Source: Sciurus carolinensis (taxonomy: Eukaryota; Chordata; Mammalia; Rodentia; Sciuridae). From it: a DNA stretch of 64,000 bases. A model generated the notes under the pieces. The model saw nothing but the letters and a program-made list of their open reading frames with translations, had not been told where the DNA came from and ran no database searches. A program made the position numbers and the translations under genes. Of the stretch, positions 37,246 through 48,569 are shown piece after piece. Position 1 is the first letter of the stretch; the number at the start of each line of letters is the position of its first letter. The DNA is taken from NCBI RefSeq assembly GCF_902686445.1, contig NC_062213.1, forward strand, positions 38,886,741 through 38,950,740, read 5' to 3'.

Positions 37246-37462
37246 TTTTATTTTTCCTTTTTTTTTTTTTTTATGTACTGGGGATTTAACCAAGGGCACT
37301 TTACTACAGAGTTACATCCTTAGCTTTTTTCTATTTTTGAGACAAGGTCTTGCTAAGTTGCTTAAGGCCTCACTAAGTTGCTGAAGCTGACTTTGTACTT
37401 GCAATCCTCCTGCCTCAGCCTCTGAGCTGCTGGGATTACAGTGTATACCACCGCACCTGGTT
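37246..37462 (-). mobile_element. B1-dID/MEN-like composite SINE, antisense
   Basis: T-run, antisense ID (tactggggatttaaccaagggcactttactacagagttacatcc), antisense B1 (tttttgagacaaggtcttgctaagttgc ... cagcctctgagctgctgggattacagtgtataccaccgcacctgg). Flanked by CTCTACATTCTT (37,234-37,245) and CTCTACGTTCTT (37,463-37,474), one mismatch. Confidence 0.9.
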
Positions 37463-37474
37463 CTCTACGTTCTT

Positions 37475-38157
37475 AATAAACAGAAATGAGCCTTCTCTGT
37501 AACTTATGGTAAGAATTTTAAAAAACACCTTTTTCACAGTTTGTTCTCCTGGGATTATATAGAAGATTTATTCTAAGTACAGCTACAATAAATGAAGCAG
37601 AAAATAAAAGCAAAGAAAACACTTCAAGATGCTTCTAAGAAGCAGTGTTCTGTTTTATGCTGACATGCTTTGTGGTTATAATAGACTTCCAATGAAGACC
37701 AGATCAAAATTAAAGTACTAGGCAGGCATTCAACTATTATCATTGTTTCCATTCTTCACTGAGCATGGGAAATAAATGATTTACCAGTTATTTATTGAAG
37801 ATATTCCCATAGTACTCTTACAAAGTTCCCTTTCAAAAGAAGCCCTATCCCTGTAATGTATCTGAGTCAATGAAAGCTATACCAGGTTTCTTATAGCAGG
37901 GAAATAAAATCATGTTTTCAACAAAGGTTTTTCTGAGGTCAGTCCACAGCAATTTTGTAAAGTTGCATGACAAATAAGAGGAAAAGAGACTGAACAAAAT
38001 TCAAAACTAAAGAACATCAATCCAAAATGATTTATGACCATATTGTGAAAAGTTAACTGCAGACTAATTAGCAGAAAGCATCTAGTTTAATTATAGTTGT
38101 TCTATTGTAAAGCTGGCACAAATGCAGTGAGTCTAATCAAAATCATGTAACAGTTAC
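37475..38157 (-). other. Intron sequence just downstream of the 38,158-38,301 exon
   Basis: No repeat recognised. On the minus strand it begins with the donor GTAACT of the exon above. No further exon seen before the SINE at 37.4 kb. Confidence 0.4.
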
Positions 38158-38301
38158 CTCTGTGGCCTTATTTGATGGTTCCAGACCAGTCATATTTGCT
38201 ACTATTAACTGATGTAAGAGTTGAACTTGAGCCACACTTAGGAAGAAATCCAGGTTTGTTGTTATATTCACTTCCAAGGAATGGCCACACACTAAAATCT
38301 C
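38158..38301 (-). CDS. VPS13B: Host-gene coding exon, probable VPS13B (second of two in the window)
   Basis: A 144-bp exon, exactly 48 codons, phase 0 at both ends. On the minus strand it is preceded by a pyrimidine-rich acceptor (tttgttcccctccttcag) and followed by the donor gtaact. The translation begins EILVCGHSLEVN and contains NITTNLDFFLSVAQVQLLHQ and ends EPSNKATE, with no stop. I recognise this as the middle of VPS13B (COH1), a very large Golgi-associated bridge-like lipid-transfer protein that interacts with RAB6; loss causes Cohen syndrome in humans. It joins in frame to the exon at 41,360-41,486 (..NLHTE | EILVCG..). The next downstream exon is not in the window, so the intron after it exceeds 38 kb, in keeping with this gene's huge introns. 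The identification is from memory of the protein. Confidence 0.85.
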
Positions 38302-39755
38302 CTGAAGGAGGGGAACAAAGGTTGAATATAGATAAAGAAATATGATAGGTTTCAGAAGATAATTTATCATTTTTATTCTTACTTATTTGACTGTTACTAC
38401 TTCCTAAGTCTGATGGGACTTAAATTCATACATTAATAAGAAAAGCAAAAATGGTGAGCACAGTTGCTTGACATAGATAATGGATTAATTTAAAGACTAT
38501 TTATATAGGCTTGCAATATGCCTGGCCTTGTGTTAAATACAGGGTCATTAACAAGAATTTTTCACCTTTTCATATCCATTTGACTTGTTCATACTTCAAA
38601 CTACTATCCTTGTTTTAATATATAAGCAACAATGTAGTTCTATAGCAGGATCTTGTTCATCAGTTCAAATCAAGTATTTACTAAAATTCTTCTAAGTACT
38701 AGTCATTATAGTAGAATACTAGGACTATCATAAAGAATAAGGTTGTTCTTAAAGGACAACTTGCTCTAGAGGAGGTTATAACGTAAGGGGCAGACAGATA
38801 TAAACAGACAACTGCAGTAGGCAATTTTAATTGCAAACACTATGGTATAAGTATTATTCACAGGATACATTTTAAGTGTTTGCAATAATATATGGTGCTA
38901 AAGCCAAAGATAGCTAGACTAGTTAATTTTACTTCTTAAAACTGCTAAAATCTTGGCAGCATTACACGTCCACTATTTAATTGTTGCTGTTCTGCATAAC
39001 TGAGTCACTTGAACATTTATCACTGGAAAACCTATTACAGAGGAAGACAACAGAAAAAAAAATCCAGAAGCTTCAGCTAATAAGCAAAATTCCTGCCTCT
39101 TGTCATGAAGTCCATGTGGACAATGTTCCAATGCTTGGAAATGTCCAACATGCCTTCTCCTTATTAGCATCACCCAAAGGAATGGATTTGAAAGGAGACT
39201 ATGGCTGTCCAAATACAAACTGGACAGCTTAGAATAGCTTTTAATAAAGCCATAAAGAACAGCATATCTGAAATGATTATCCTTTTTTTGGTTAAACTTT
39301 CCTTCACAAATTTCCTGTATTTATTCATTATACTTGAAATTCTTATTTTATTCCTCAAGTAATGATGAAAAAAAGTATCGCTCAGAAGGTCTTCTTTTTC
39401 TTTTTAAATTGTCATTGTTGCATTTCCCAAGGATATGAAATTTTGTCCTCAAAAATATGTTAGTTCTATTAGTAGACTATCATCCCATGAAAATTAGCAT
39501 TTTCTTGTCTGTTAAATGGTATGAATGCAATTGGTAGAATCATTAGCTAACACCATAAAAATAAGTTCTGTTTTTACTCCTTTTATAATTATCATCTGAT
39601 CAGTTTGATCTTTAAAATAATCCGGAGGCTAACTGGGGCATAACACTATGCCTTTTATTTCATTTTTGTGAGTCATATATAATCAGGAAATTGAAGTAAT
39701 TAAAAAATGTGATTCTAATATGTTAATCTTTTTTAGATATATTTTTAGTTGTTGA
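38302..39755 (-). other. Intron between the two host exons (left part)
   Basis: The intron is 3,058 bp in all (38,302-41,359). This part has no young repeats. 38,740-38,830 (taaaggacaacttgctctagaggaggttataacg...cagacagatataaacagaca) resembles an old mammalian repeat of unknown class. The paired open frames at 38,973-39,232 are chance. Confidence 0.4.
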
Positions 39756-39756
39756 T

Positions 39757-39845
39757 GGATCTTTATTTTATTTATTCATATGCGATGGTGAGAATTGAAC
39801 CCAGTGCCTCATACATGCTAGGAACTGAGCCATAACCCCAGTCTG
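39757..39845 (-). mobile_element. ID-family SINE, antisense, internally deleted
   Basis: tttattcatatgcgatggtgagaattgaacccagtgcctcatacatgctaggaactgagccataaccccagtc. The usual caagcactctacca between 'ctagg' and 'ctgagc' is missing. Confidence 0.85.
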
Positions 39846-39859
39846 TGACTCAATTCAAA

Positions 39860-39947
39860 AATTTTTTTTTGGCGGTGCTGGGGATTGAACCTAGGGCCTT
39901 GTGCTTTCGAGGCAGGCACTCTACCAACTGAGCTATATCCCCAGCCC
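39860..39947 (-). mobile_element. Young ID-family SINE, antisense
   Basis: gcggtgctggggattgaacctagggccttgtgctttcgaggcaggcactctaccaactgagctatatccccagcccc preceded by a T-run. Flanked by CTCAATTCAAA at 39,849-39,859 and 39,948-39,958. It lies only ~15 bp from the older ID at 39,757-39,845, in the same orientation. Confidence 0.92.
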
Positions 39948-40204
39948 CTCAATTCAAATTTTTATAGCAGCATTAGTATGGGGGTGAAAAAAGAACTTTT
40001 TAATGAGTTCTCTGTTTTCCAAACCAATTTTCTTACTAAGTAACTAGTAAGAATTAATCTTTCTACACCTTTTGTGGACATAAAGAAACTTTTTCTAATC
40101 TAACTTTCCCAGTACAGCTATTATAAACATCAAATGAGATAATACATACAAAACACTGTTTTTAAAAAATATCTAGAGAGGGAATGTAAGGTATCATTAT
40201 CTTG

Positions 40205-40556
40205 GATTAATACACATACTATACTCCTCAATTTATAATGGGGTTATATTCCAACAAACCCATGGCAAGTTAAAAATATCATGAATCAAAATGCATTTAA
40301 TACACCTAACCTACCAAAAATCCTAGCTTAGCAAGGCAGAGTATCAGCTGTCTCCCTCATGATTGCCTGGTAGACTAGGATCTGTTGCTTGCTGCCATGC
40401 TGCCCAGAATCATGTAATGGTATGGTTCGGCATATCACTAGCCCAAGGAAAAATCAAAATTCAAAATTCAAAGTATGACTTGTACTGAATTCATATACTT
40501 TCTCACACTATAAAGGTGAAAATCAGTAAGTCAAACCATCTTAAGTCAGGAATTTA
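40205..40556 (+). mobile_element. MER2-like Tigger (TcMar) DNA transposon remnant
   Basis: Opens with tataatggggttatattccaacaaacccatggcaagttaaaaatatcatgaatcaaaatgcatttaatacacctaacctacc and closes with aaggtgaaaatcagtaagtcaaaccatcttaagtcagg, the two ends of the MER2 group in order. The middle (gtctccctcatgattgcctgg ... gctgcccagaatcatgtaatgg) matches my memory of the MER2B variant. It is non-autonomous and non-coding. It lies in the intron between the two host exons. Confidence 0.75.
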
Positions 40557-40754
40557 TTTTATACCTAAGCATTTAATCTATACCAATTTTTCTTAACTTT
40601 TCATAATACTGCCTATACTTCTATGAAAAAGCAAAAAGTTTATAATGTGTTTAGCATAACAAATTCTAGGAAGAATCTTTCTTTTTAAATTATGGAAAAC
40701 CACATTTGTATTCATTTCTATTTTAGACATGGAGACAGTATTCCATAATGATCA

Positions 40755-40935
40755 GAATTGCAACCTGGACCCACCATTTAAGTTACTTAACCTCTGTTGA
40801 TTTCAGTTTTGATTAAGTCAAGTTACTTAATCTCTTTTGATCTCTGTTTCCTCATCTATAAAACATGGATACAAATAAAATATATCCCATAATGATGCTA
40901 TGAAAATTAAATATAGTAATTAACATAGAATTTAT
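40755..40935 (-). repeat. MIR element, antisense
   Basis: tttaagttacttaacctctgttgatttcag ... tctgtttcctcatctataaaacatggatacaaataaaatatatcccataatgatgctatgaaaattaaa. The 'caagttacttaa' segment is duplicated (40,782 and 40,820). Confidence 0.75.
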
Positions 40936-41059
40936 TTTGAAAGATAATCTGTATGAGGATTACATATTATTTTGTTGGTATATAGTTTCATTTGAAAGAT
41001 GCTATACAAGTTAATAGTATACAAACTGAAGTTAGACCAATTGAGATCATACTTTGCTT

Positions 41060-41265
41060 GTTTCTTACTACTTTGAAATTTGGCAAATTGGATACCCTCT
41101 TAAAGTCTCAGTTTCCTCATCTATAAAATGCAGGTAGTAGGAGTAGCTGATAGGATTATCATGAGGATTAAATGAGTTATTACAGGGAAAGTAATAACTG
41201 GATAGTATTAGGAAGTGCTTAGCAAATATAAGCAATGATGTTAATTGTTATTATTAATAAGCTAG
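41060..41265 (-). repeat. MIR element, antisense
   Basis: ggcaaattggataccctcttaaagtctcagtttcctcatctataaaatgcaggtagtagg...ataggattatcatgaggattaaatgagttattacaggg ... gaagtgcttagcaa. Second antisense MIR in ~500 bp, ending less than 100 bp from the exon at 41,360. Confidence 0.8.
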
Positions 41266-41359
41266 TTTGATGTCATGGGCTGAAACTCAAAAATGTGTAA
41301 CATACTAAGAGGAACTGCTCCATTATTTAGACTAAAATGATATCTATATTATGTCCTAC

Positions 41360-41486
41360 CTCAGTATGTAAATTTTCTGAAGAACTTATTTTGGTGAAAA
41401 TGATGGCAGGTGCTCCAGTTATTCGGACAGAAAAATCAGTCAAAATGGGGGTCAAAATAGCTCTCCTTTCTTGATGTCGCCTTATG
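41360..41486 (-). CDS. VPS13B: Host-gene coding exon, probable VPS13B (first of two in the window)
   Basis: A 127-bp exon on the minus strand, after the acceptor tttactttatcttttag and before the donor gtagga. Only one frame is open: the first base completes a codon started in the previous exon, then 42 codons follow, ending at a codon boundary. The product contains HQERRAILTPILTDFSVRIT, then GAPAIIFTKISSSENLHTE. It runs directly into the 38,158-38,301 exon. I recognise the pair as VPS13B mid-protein sequence, outside the N-terminal chorein-type region. The previous exon must end with two bases of a codon; it is not seen in the 22.5 kb upstream, which holds the nested L1s. No frameshift or stop suggests a processed copy, and the introns argue for the real gene. 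Confidence 0.85.
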
Positions 41487-41820
41487 CTAAAAGATAAAGT
41501 AAAAAATTATTAGCTCACTTTTTTCACGAATAATTTTCATTAAATTTATATAAGGTTTTAAACTACAAAGATAGAAGACAAAATTATATCACTATTCTGA
41601 GAGTGCTGCATATTTTATAGACACAGTTTCTTAACTGTAGTACCATAAGATATGAAAAATAGGAAAAATCTTCACTGGAAAACATAGATGTAATTAAGAC
41701 ATTTCATATTAGTATCATCTTAGGATCTTTTAACAAATTACTTCATTTATTTTAATTCCTTTTGTTCTACAAATAGATGCCTATCTTTTGTCATCATCAA
41801 TAATTTTACTGTTTTTGGAA

Positions 41821-41994
41821 TTTTTTTTTTTAAGCAGAGATTGAACCCAGGGGCCCTTAACCACTGAGACACATCCGCAGTCCCTTTGTATATTTCACTT
41901 AGAGAGATAGTCTAAATTGCTAAGGTTGAATTTAAACTCACAATCCTCCTGCCTCAACCTCCCAAGTCACTGGGATTACAGGCGTGTGCCCAGA
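41821..41994 (-). mobile_element. B1-dID/MEN-like composite SINE, antisense
   Basis: T-run, antisense ID (agcagagattgaacccaggggcccttaaccactgagacacatccgcagtccc), antisense B1 (acttagagagatagtctaaattgctaagg ... tcctcctgcctcaacctcccaagtcactgggattacaggcgtgtgcc). It is 335 bp upstream of the 41,360-41,486 exon in transcript terms. Confidence 0.85.
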
Positions 41995-44284
41995 TGAAAT
42001 AATTTTTAATTTCCTCTTTTTAATATTTATGACCTTCCACTTGACAACTGCCAACATTTTCAATCTCATTAAGCTCATGAGCATATCCTCTTAATCTTTG
42101 AACTCCTTTTTTTAAGCTCTAAGAACCATCTAAGTATGAATTACTGCAGTCTTTAAAGTCTATTAAATAGCTTTTGTTCCTAAAACCAAATGTTTTCTCA
42201 AAACAACCCTCCATATAAAGTAAAAACCAATATTAGACCCACATTACCAATGAGAAAATGAAGTTTTAGACTGGGCTAAAGTTATCCAATAGGAACAAAG
42301 GCTCCAGAACTGGCTTGGAGGGCAAGTTGGTATCAGACAACACATTTTCTTACCTCTGATCAGTTACATAGCACAATATTTCTACTTAGCACTGAAAATT
42401 GCTAAGAATTTCAAAGGAAGCATTGATTACATGGTAGAAGATGAAACTGGAAAAAGTGCTGAGAAACCAAATCGTGTGTTGTTACCGATCTTCAGGATCA
42501 TTATTTATATCCTTAATTTTCATTTCATGAAACAATATACTGAACTTTTGTTTTACTAAAAAAGTCATACCTTAAAATTTCAATCAAACCATTAATTTAA
42601 TATTCTTTATAAAAGTATTCTTACCATTCCCTTATATTATAAAATGATAAAGTTAAAATCAAAGAATTGACAAGTTATCTCATGAAAAAGTCTAGATAAA
42701 ATTCAAGTCTCTGCATATCTCCGCACCCCTGCCCCCCAAATCAGAGGGGCCTAGAGAGTACTAACCTCTTTTGTTAAATGTGCAACAGGCAGAGCTTTAT
42801 GTGGTGTCTGCCAAAAAAGTAAATTGGATCATCTGGTTCTGTGACACATAAGTATTGGATTTCAAGAAAGTCAATTTTAAAGAATTAAGAGATCTGGTAA
42901 GTAGAGAGTAACAGGAAGAAGTATTAAAGTATGTGACTACAGAGGAAGGGTTTAGATCCTGAGAGACACTATAATTATAGCCTAATAGCTCAAATTCCAT
43001 AAAATGACCAATGTGAGAAACATGTAACATCTGATGTGTTCTCATAGGGGAGTGCTAAAATATATGATGGATTAAAAATACCTTAAAATGGAAAAGATGG
43101 CAGGGAACCAAATAAAAACAAATGTTAACTAAAGCACTGATGGAAACAAAAAGTACTTGTCCATAGCATATATTTTTTCTCATTGTATGATGAATTAAAT
43201 CAGTGACTAAAAGTATGAGAGACATACAGTTATAGAAGAAAACTGAAGTCAAGTCAATAGTCCTAGAAAACTATAATTTTTCTTGTATAAAGTATTTTTA
43301 TTTTGTTATATCTTTAATAAATATTTGAGGTAAATATAAACTTTAAGAAAAAAACCTTTGAAAATGTTTGTAGGTCAGGTATTTTCAAGGGTCAATCAAA
43401 AGTGAGAAAAAAAGAAACACTAAAGAAATAACTACAACGAGAAGTTAAATTCTGAAAATATTTTAATAGTTAATAGTTCACAGATCAAAACTTAAAAGAA
43501 GGAACTAAAATTTAAAGTATTAAATGAGGTTGTTCATAGAGGACCTCAGCATTTTATGCATTTTAATAGCTAATTTGAAACAAGGCAAGAGTTTTGAAAT
43601 GAGCTGCTTACCTAGATCTTAGGTCCTTAAAACGCTAAGAGAATATTAGCCCATCTGAAAAAGGGAACAAGGGAATTTGCCTGTTTTGCCAAGATTTTTT
43701 GTTGGAAAACAAAACATAACAAAACAACAAAAACAACAAAAAATTATGTACACACACACACACACAAAAACTCCTAGATATCTTCCTGGGAAATAAAAAA
43801 TGAGAAATTCCCCGTGTGTGTTAGGTGGTTTTAATTTATATTACATGTATGGTCCTGGAATATTCTTTTGGAGTTATTTACATAAATGGGGCATCAGATC
43901 TTTGATAACCTTATAGCATCTGTCCAAAATAGATGTAAAATCTCTTTACAAAAACATGTCCTCAATGCAAACAGAATTATTAGGGACAAAGACCACTGAA
44001 TATAAGCTCCTAATCATGGATCATTTTATATGCCAAAAACATTGTTATTAGCAAGAGAAGAATTAGATCCCATTTTCAAAAGCACTGCCAAGAATTTTTG
44101 ATAAGAAAATTAGTTTATATGGATAATAAAATATACTTGTTTAAAATTATTAAATAAATATGTAATAAAATAAAAATTAAAATTAAAGCTACAAAAATAA
44201 ATATAATTTGCAGAAATTAAAACTGTAGCTATTAAAATTGAAATGCATATTAGTTGAGATAAAAAGCATTTTAGATAATAGCTT
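41995..44284 (-). other. Host intron, unassigned
   Basis: No young repeat or RNA gene. 42,766-42,807 has exon-like splice borders on the minus strand (see findings). A (CA)n run lies at ~43,750-43,765. Confidence 0.4.
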
Positions 44285-44300
44285 AAGAAAGTATAAACTA

Positions 44301-44509
44301 GCCAGGCACAGTGGCACACACATGTAATTCAGCAGCTTGGGAGACTAAGACAGGAGGATCTCGAGTTCAAAGTCAGCCTCAGCAAAAGCAAAGCGCTAAG
44401 CAACTCAGTGAGTTCCCATCTCTAAATAAAATACAAAATAGGTCTGGGGATGTGGCTCAGTGGTTGAGTGCCCCTGAGTTCAATCCCTGGTACCCCCCAA
44501 AAAACAAAA
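44301..44509 (+). mobile_element. B1-dID/MEN-like composite SINE, sense
   Basis: B1 (gccaggcacagtggcacacacatgtaattcagcagcttgggagactaagac...) then ID (aggtctggggatgtggctcagtggttgagtgcccctgagttcaatccctggtacc) and an A-rich tail. Exact flanking duplication AAGAAAGTATAAACTA at 44,285-44,300 and 44,510-44,525. Confidence 0.95.
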
Positions 44510-44526
44510 AAGAAAGTATAAACTAG

Positions 44527-45970
44527 AATACAACTAGTAGTACTTCAGGAATGTACTATAGTGAATTTTATTTGTTTTTTCTTTTTAATTATCACATAAT
44601 AATTATTTTTAAATAATTTAATAATTTTTAAAATAACTATTATTATTTTGGGTACAGTAAACTTTAAAATGGAAAGGTGAAAAATTAAGAGACAAGGAGG
44701 GAGAAGTCTCACATATTTATTAGCATTACAAAATGAGAACAAAGATAAGAAAAGGGAAGATAGTAAAGAGACAAAGGCTAAAAACTTCTTCATAACTGAT
44801 AACATGTAAGAATCCATAGTCTGAGAAAACACAATTAGACATAGCTTGTGAAATAGTTTATCAACCATGATGATGGGAAGGTGTTAAACTGACCCACAGA
44901 GAAAACAGTTACCTATATAGCTTGCTATGACACATGGGGTTAGGAGAGTTGTGGATGAAATATTTCTCTGATGCACTCAAATATAACAAAGATTTACATT
45001 GTCCACAGAAACAACAACAAAAAGGACATTTATTTGTAGTTATCATCTAATGTAGAGGTTTGTATCCATAGAAACTAAACTCTTGTTATAAGTAACAAAA
45101 TATTGAATCTCATAAGGTTCTAATCAAGTAACAGGAAAGTAATCCTGTGTTAACAAAAGTTTTTCAGTTAGGTTTTAAAGGTGTATATTGTAAGCAGGGA
45201 AGGTATTATTTTCTAAAACTATTATTAAGCAAGAATGCCATAGGCGTGTGCCACTTGGAGTGACAAAAACATATTCACAAAGACTGGTCAGTTTTCTTAG
45301 GCTCAAGGTATTTACACTAAAGTTCTGCCCAAGTACCACACATTTTGGTGTGTCTTTGTGAAAAACATCAAAGCAGATAATAATACTTAAAATACTGAAT
45401 ATTATGAAAGTCCAGAAGGAGGAAAAATGGTATCCACGTTTTCCAAAATATTCCACTAAAACGACAGATGAAAAGTGTTGATGACCTACTTGTGAAGACA
45501 ATTCTTAAGCAACATAATTTCCTGCCATGGTATTAGAACTGAGCTCCAGACAGAATAGAGCAGAGCAGAAGATACTTCAGTCTCGTGATGATTACCATTA
45601 ATAATCAGCAGCTCACAATAGATATTTTTAAATATAAAAACCAGTAATATTCACATTTATTTTAAACAATCAGGTATTTGGAAACCTATTTGTTCCTAGA
45701 GATTCCCCTTACTTTTAGATTAATGAGAGTCATAAGGATAAATACTTTGAATTCTACAGTAACTTTAAAAATGAAATATTTACTCATATGTTTAAGCCTA
45801 TTTAAGTATTTTTTTCAAGAGGAACATTATCTAAAGACTTTGTATTTTAATGAAAATAAAAGTTGACCTCCCTTTGACCTAAAACACCATTTGTAATTTA
45901 CCTCTTCTCTCCCTAAAATGTGACTTCTGTTACTCTTGTCATGCTAGCCCAGCATGGTACATAAATGTAT
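44527..45970 (-). other. Host intron, unassigned
   Basis: A minus frame of 108 residues (45,175-45,501) and one of 107 residues (44,545-44,868) lack known motifs and splice context. No repeat assigned. Confidence 0.35.
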
Positions 45971-45974
45971 TAAA

Positions 45975-46180
45975 CTTGTTCCTACTCAAGGGTCTTTGCT
46001 CTGCCTGGAACATCTGAGGTAGAAGTACTTCAGGGGTATTTGCATGTACAGCTCATTCTTTTCATTCAGGTATTAAAGGAGGCATTCCCTGAGCCCTAAT
46101 CTAAAATAATTTCCCAGTCACTCTTGTCACATTATACCAATATACTATTTTCATAGTATTTATCTTTCTCTGAAATTGAG
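45975..46180 (+). repeat. L2 LINE 3' fragment
   Basis: actcaagggtctttgctctgcctggaacatctgagg ... gcagctcattc-like, ttaaaggaggcattccctgagccctaatctaaaat ... cagtcactcttgtcacattataccaatatac ... tatttatctttctctgaaattgag follows the L2 3' end order (controlled list: 'ttccctgacc', 'cacattgta', 'cttatctgaaat'). Confidence 0.65.
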
Positions 46181-47156
46181 AAACATGAACATGAGTATCC
46201 ACTATGATGCCAAGATCTTTGCTAGTGATGGGGAAATGGGAAATGGCAAAAATAGATACATAGTGCTGATTCTCATGAAGCTCAATTTAATAGGAAAGAT
46301 AACTAAGCAAAATAATCATAAAGTATAAAAAATAAAATAACGGAGGTATGGGAAGAATCAGTAAATGACCTAATGTTTTATCTTAAGGTTATAGACATAG
46401 AAAACATCTTGTGAACAATGCTATAAGGACTACAGGATGTAATGAGGATTATTTTTAAATATATTAAAATAAAATGCCAATACAAATTTAGTTTGGCAAA
46501 ATTAAATAAAATTAAAAATGAAATATTCCAAAAATATACAAAAACAAAACACAAACCACCAAAACCATAGAACATCAACTCCAAAAACTCATCTTCCCAA
46601 ACAGGACAAAACCCAACAGATAATAAATCAAAACTATGGCTACTGTAACTGTGATGATCACAAGTGCTAGATTTATTACAGTCTCTATTTGACAGTTTTA
46701 TAACATACCTGAATTGAAATATTAACATAATTGATTTTTATTGAGATCCAATGAATACTGGTTATACCCTCCAGTTGTTTATATTTACAGCTGGGAACTC
46801 CTGCATCTAATTATACTTGATAGACCTTTGACAAAGTAAACCTTCAATATAAGCTTCACTGAGGAAGAAGAGACTAGAGGAAGTGCCACGATTTGACAGG
46901 GAAATATATTGAAAATAAATAGGAATCTAACAAGGGATGGAGGCTCAAGAGATTTCTTTTATTTGATTACAAAGTTATTAATAACATATATTCATGTTGT
47001 ATATATGCTTTTAAGTACACTCTTGATATTATCTTCTTAAAACAAAATGCTGCAAGAGAGAAACTGGTTATTTGGGGATTTGGTTAATTGAGTTTTAATG
47101 AATCAGGTATCTATTTGTCTCTATCACAATTACCATTCTGGGAGCTGAAAGACTTC
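46181..47156 (-). other. Host intron, unassigned
   Basis: 46,220-46,330 (gatggggaaatgggaaatggc...ctgattctcatgaagctcaatttaataggaaagataactaagcaa) looks like an old mammalian repeat of undetermined class. Otherwise nothing recognised. Confidence 0.35.
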
Positions 47157-47171
47157 AAAATAACTGAAGGA

Positions 47172-47316
47172 CGGGTTGGGGTTGTAGCTCAGTGGTAGAG
47201 CACTTGTCTCGCATGTGTGAGGCACTGGGTTTGATTCTCAGCACTGCATATAAATAAACGAAATAAAGGTCCATTGACAACTAAAAAATAGTAAAGACAA
47301 ATTTTAAAAAGTATTA
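47172..47316 (+). mobile_element. ID-family SINE, sense
   Basis: gggttggggttgtagctcagtggtagagcacttgtctcgcatgtgtgaggcactgggtttgattctcagcac with the (ATAAATAAA) tail and the aaaggtccattgacaac trailer seen in several squirrel IDs. Flanked by AAAATAACTGAAGGA (47,157-47,171) and AAAATAATTGAAGGA (47,317-47,331). Confidence 0.93.
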
Positions 47317-47331
47317 AAAATAATTGAAGGA

Positions 47332-48364
47332 GGTTTTAAAATTTTATCATTTGGTATACTACTATGGGGATTACATTGGATATAAAGATTTTTCTTATTT
47401 TTTGAGTACCTGTTGTTGGTAACTGTGCAAAGATAAAAGAATGAGACCAGGCAAGACAGGATTTCTTTCCATTTACTTCTCTGCCATCTTTTCTGATTGC
47501 CACAGAAAACACCTTCAATCAAGATGGAAGGAAGCAGATACCTGTTGGTTGCTAGGAAGTATAAACTGACTCTTTGCTCCTTTGTGTTGCATCAGGATCT
47601 CTTTTCCCTTCACTCTCAGTCTTCAGGTACTTTAAACAGGAAGGAAATCACATTCTTTCATGTAAAGTCATGGAAAGGTTTAAGCAAATCGTTATAAAAT
47701 TATATAATATATAGGTCACTCTAGGTATTAATCTATGAAATATGAGAATTAGAATAACTTCTATAATTTTTTTAAGTGTTAGTTTGATAAACTAGTAAAT
47801 TGCTATAAGAAAGGGATGGTTTTTAGGTTAAAGATTTAAAAGAAAAAACTGCTTTCCTTGCATATTATTACTATTTATGATTTCAGGTGCAATTCTGGAA
47901 AAATCTCATATTTGTTTAATTACAAATCAAAATATGCAAGGGCTACTGTCAGGTGTGAACATTTGGATAACACTTCCAAAAACAAAAATTAAAGAGATCA
48001 GAAGACACTAAATAGACACAATCTCTCAGAAATAAGGTTAGTAGTAATATATGGTTCTGGGATTTTAATGTCAACACTTAGGAAGTTACCCATATTTAAT
48101 GTTATGGTGACTATGACATATAGGACTGATGGATTTGGGGAATGTGTCATATTCAAATGTTGCTTGGTAAGCAAACACAGTAATAACAATCTTAAAAAAA
48201 ATCTGTTGGGGTGGGGAAGGCCCACAAAATATCACATGAATTTGATCAATTTGTATCAAAATATTTAAATGAACATATATTTTTTTGGTAATGAAACTCA
48301 AAAGATAAAATTTCCAAGGAAATCAAACATAATCAGTGATAGGAAGAAATAAAAGTATTGTAAT
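47332..48364 (-). other. Host intron, unassigned
   Basis: AT-rich, with no repeat or exon recognised. The overlapping short frames at 47,304-47,697 and 47,998-48,301 are chance. Confidence 0.35.
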
Positions 48365-48379
48365 AAAAAATTAAATTGC
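48365..48379. repeat. Probable target-site duplication of the outer L1, left copy
   Basis: AAAAAATTAAATTGC pairs with AAAAAACTAAATTGC at 60,872-60,886 right after the outer L1's A-rich tail: 14 of 15 bases identical, and the A-run start is typical of L1 target sites. Part of the match is A-run, so chance cannot be fully excluded. Confidence 0.6.
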
Positions 48380-48569
48380 TTCCACCATCTTCCCTGTTTT
48401 CCCTGAGACCACCACATCAGTCATTCAACTTTAGGTTTCACTCTCCTGCTTTGGAGTCCCAGATTGCTCTGCTGTGCAGGGGCTGAAGATCCCTAGGGAC
48501 AAGGACTGGCTCCTGAGCACCAGGAAATGAAAAGAATCCATGTGCTGCTAAGAAGATTGTGTATTTGAA

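Noticed and set aside
45175..45501. 108-codon minus-strand frame, same strand as the host gene
   Set aside because: I checked for VPS13B-like sequence and splice sites and found neither.
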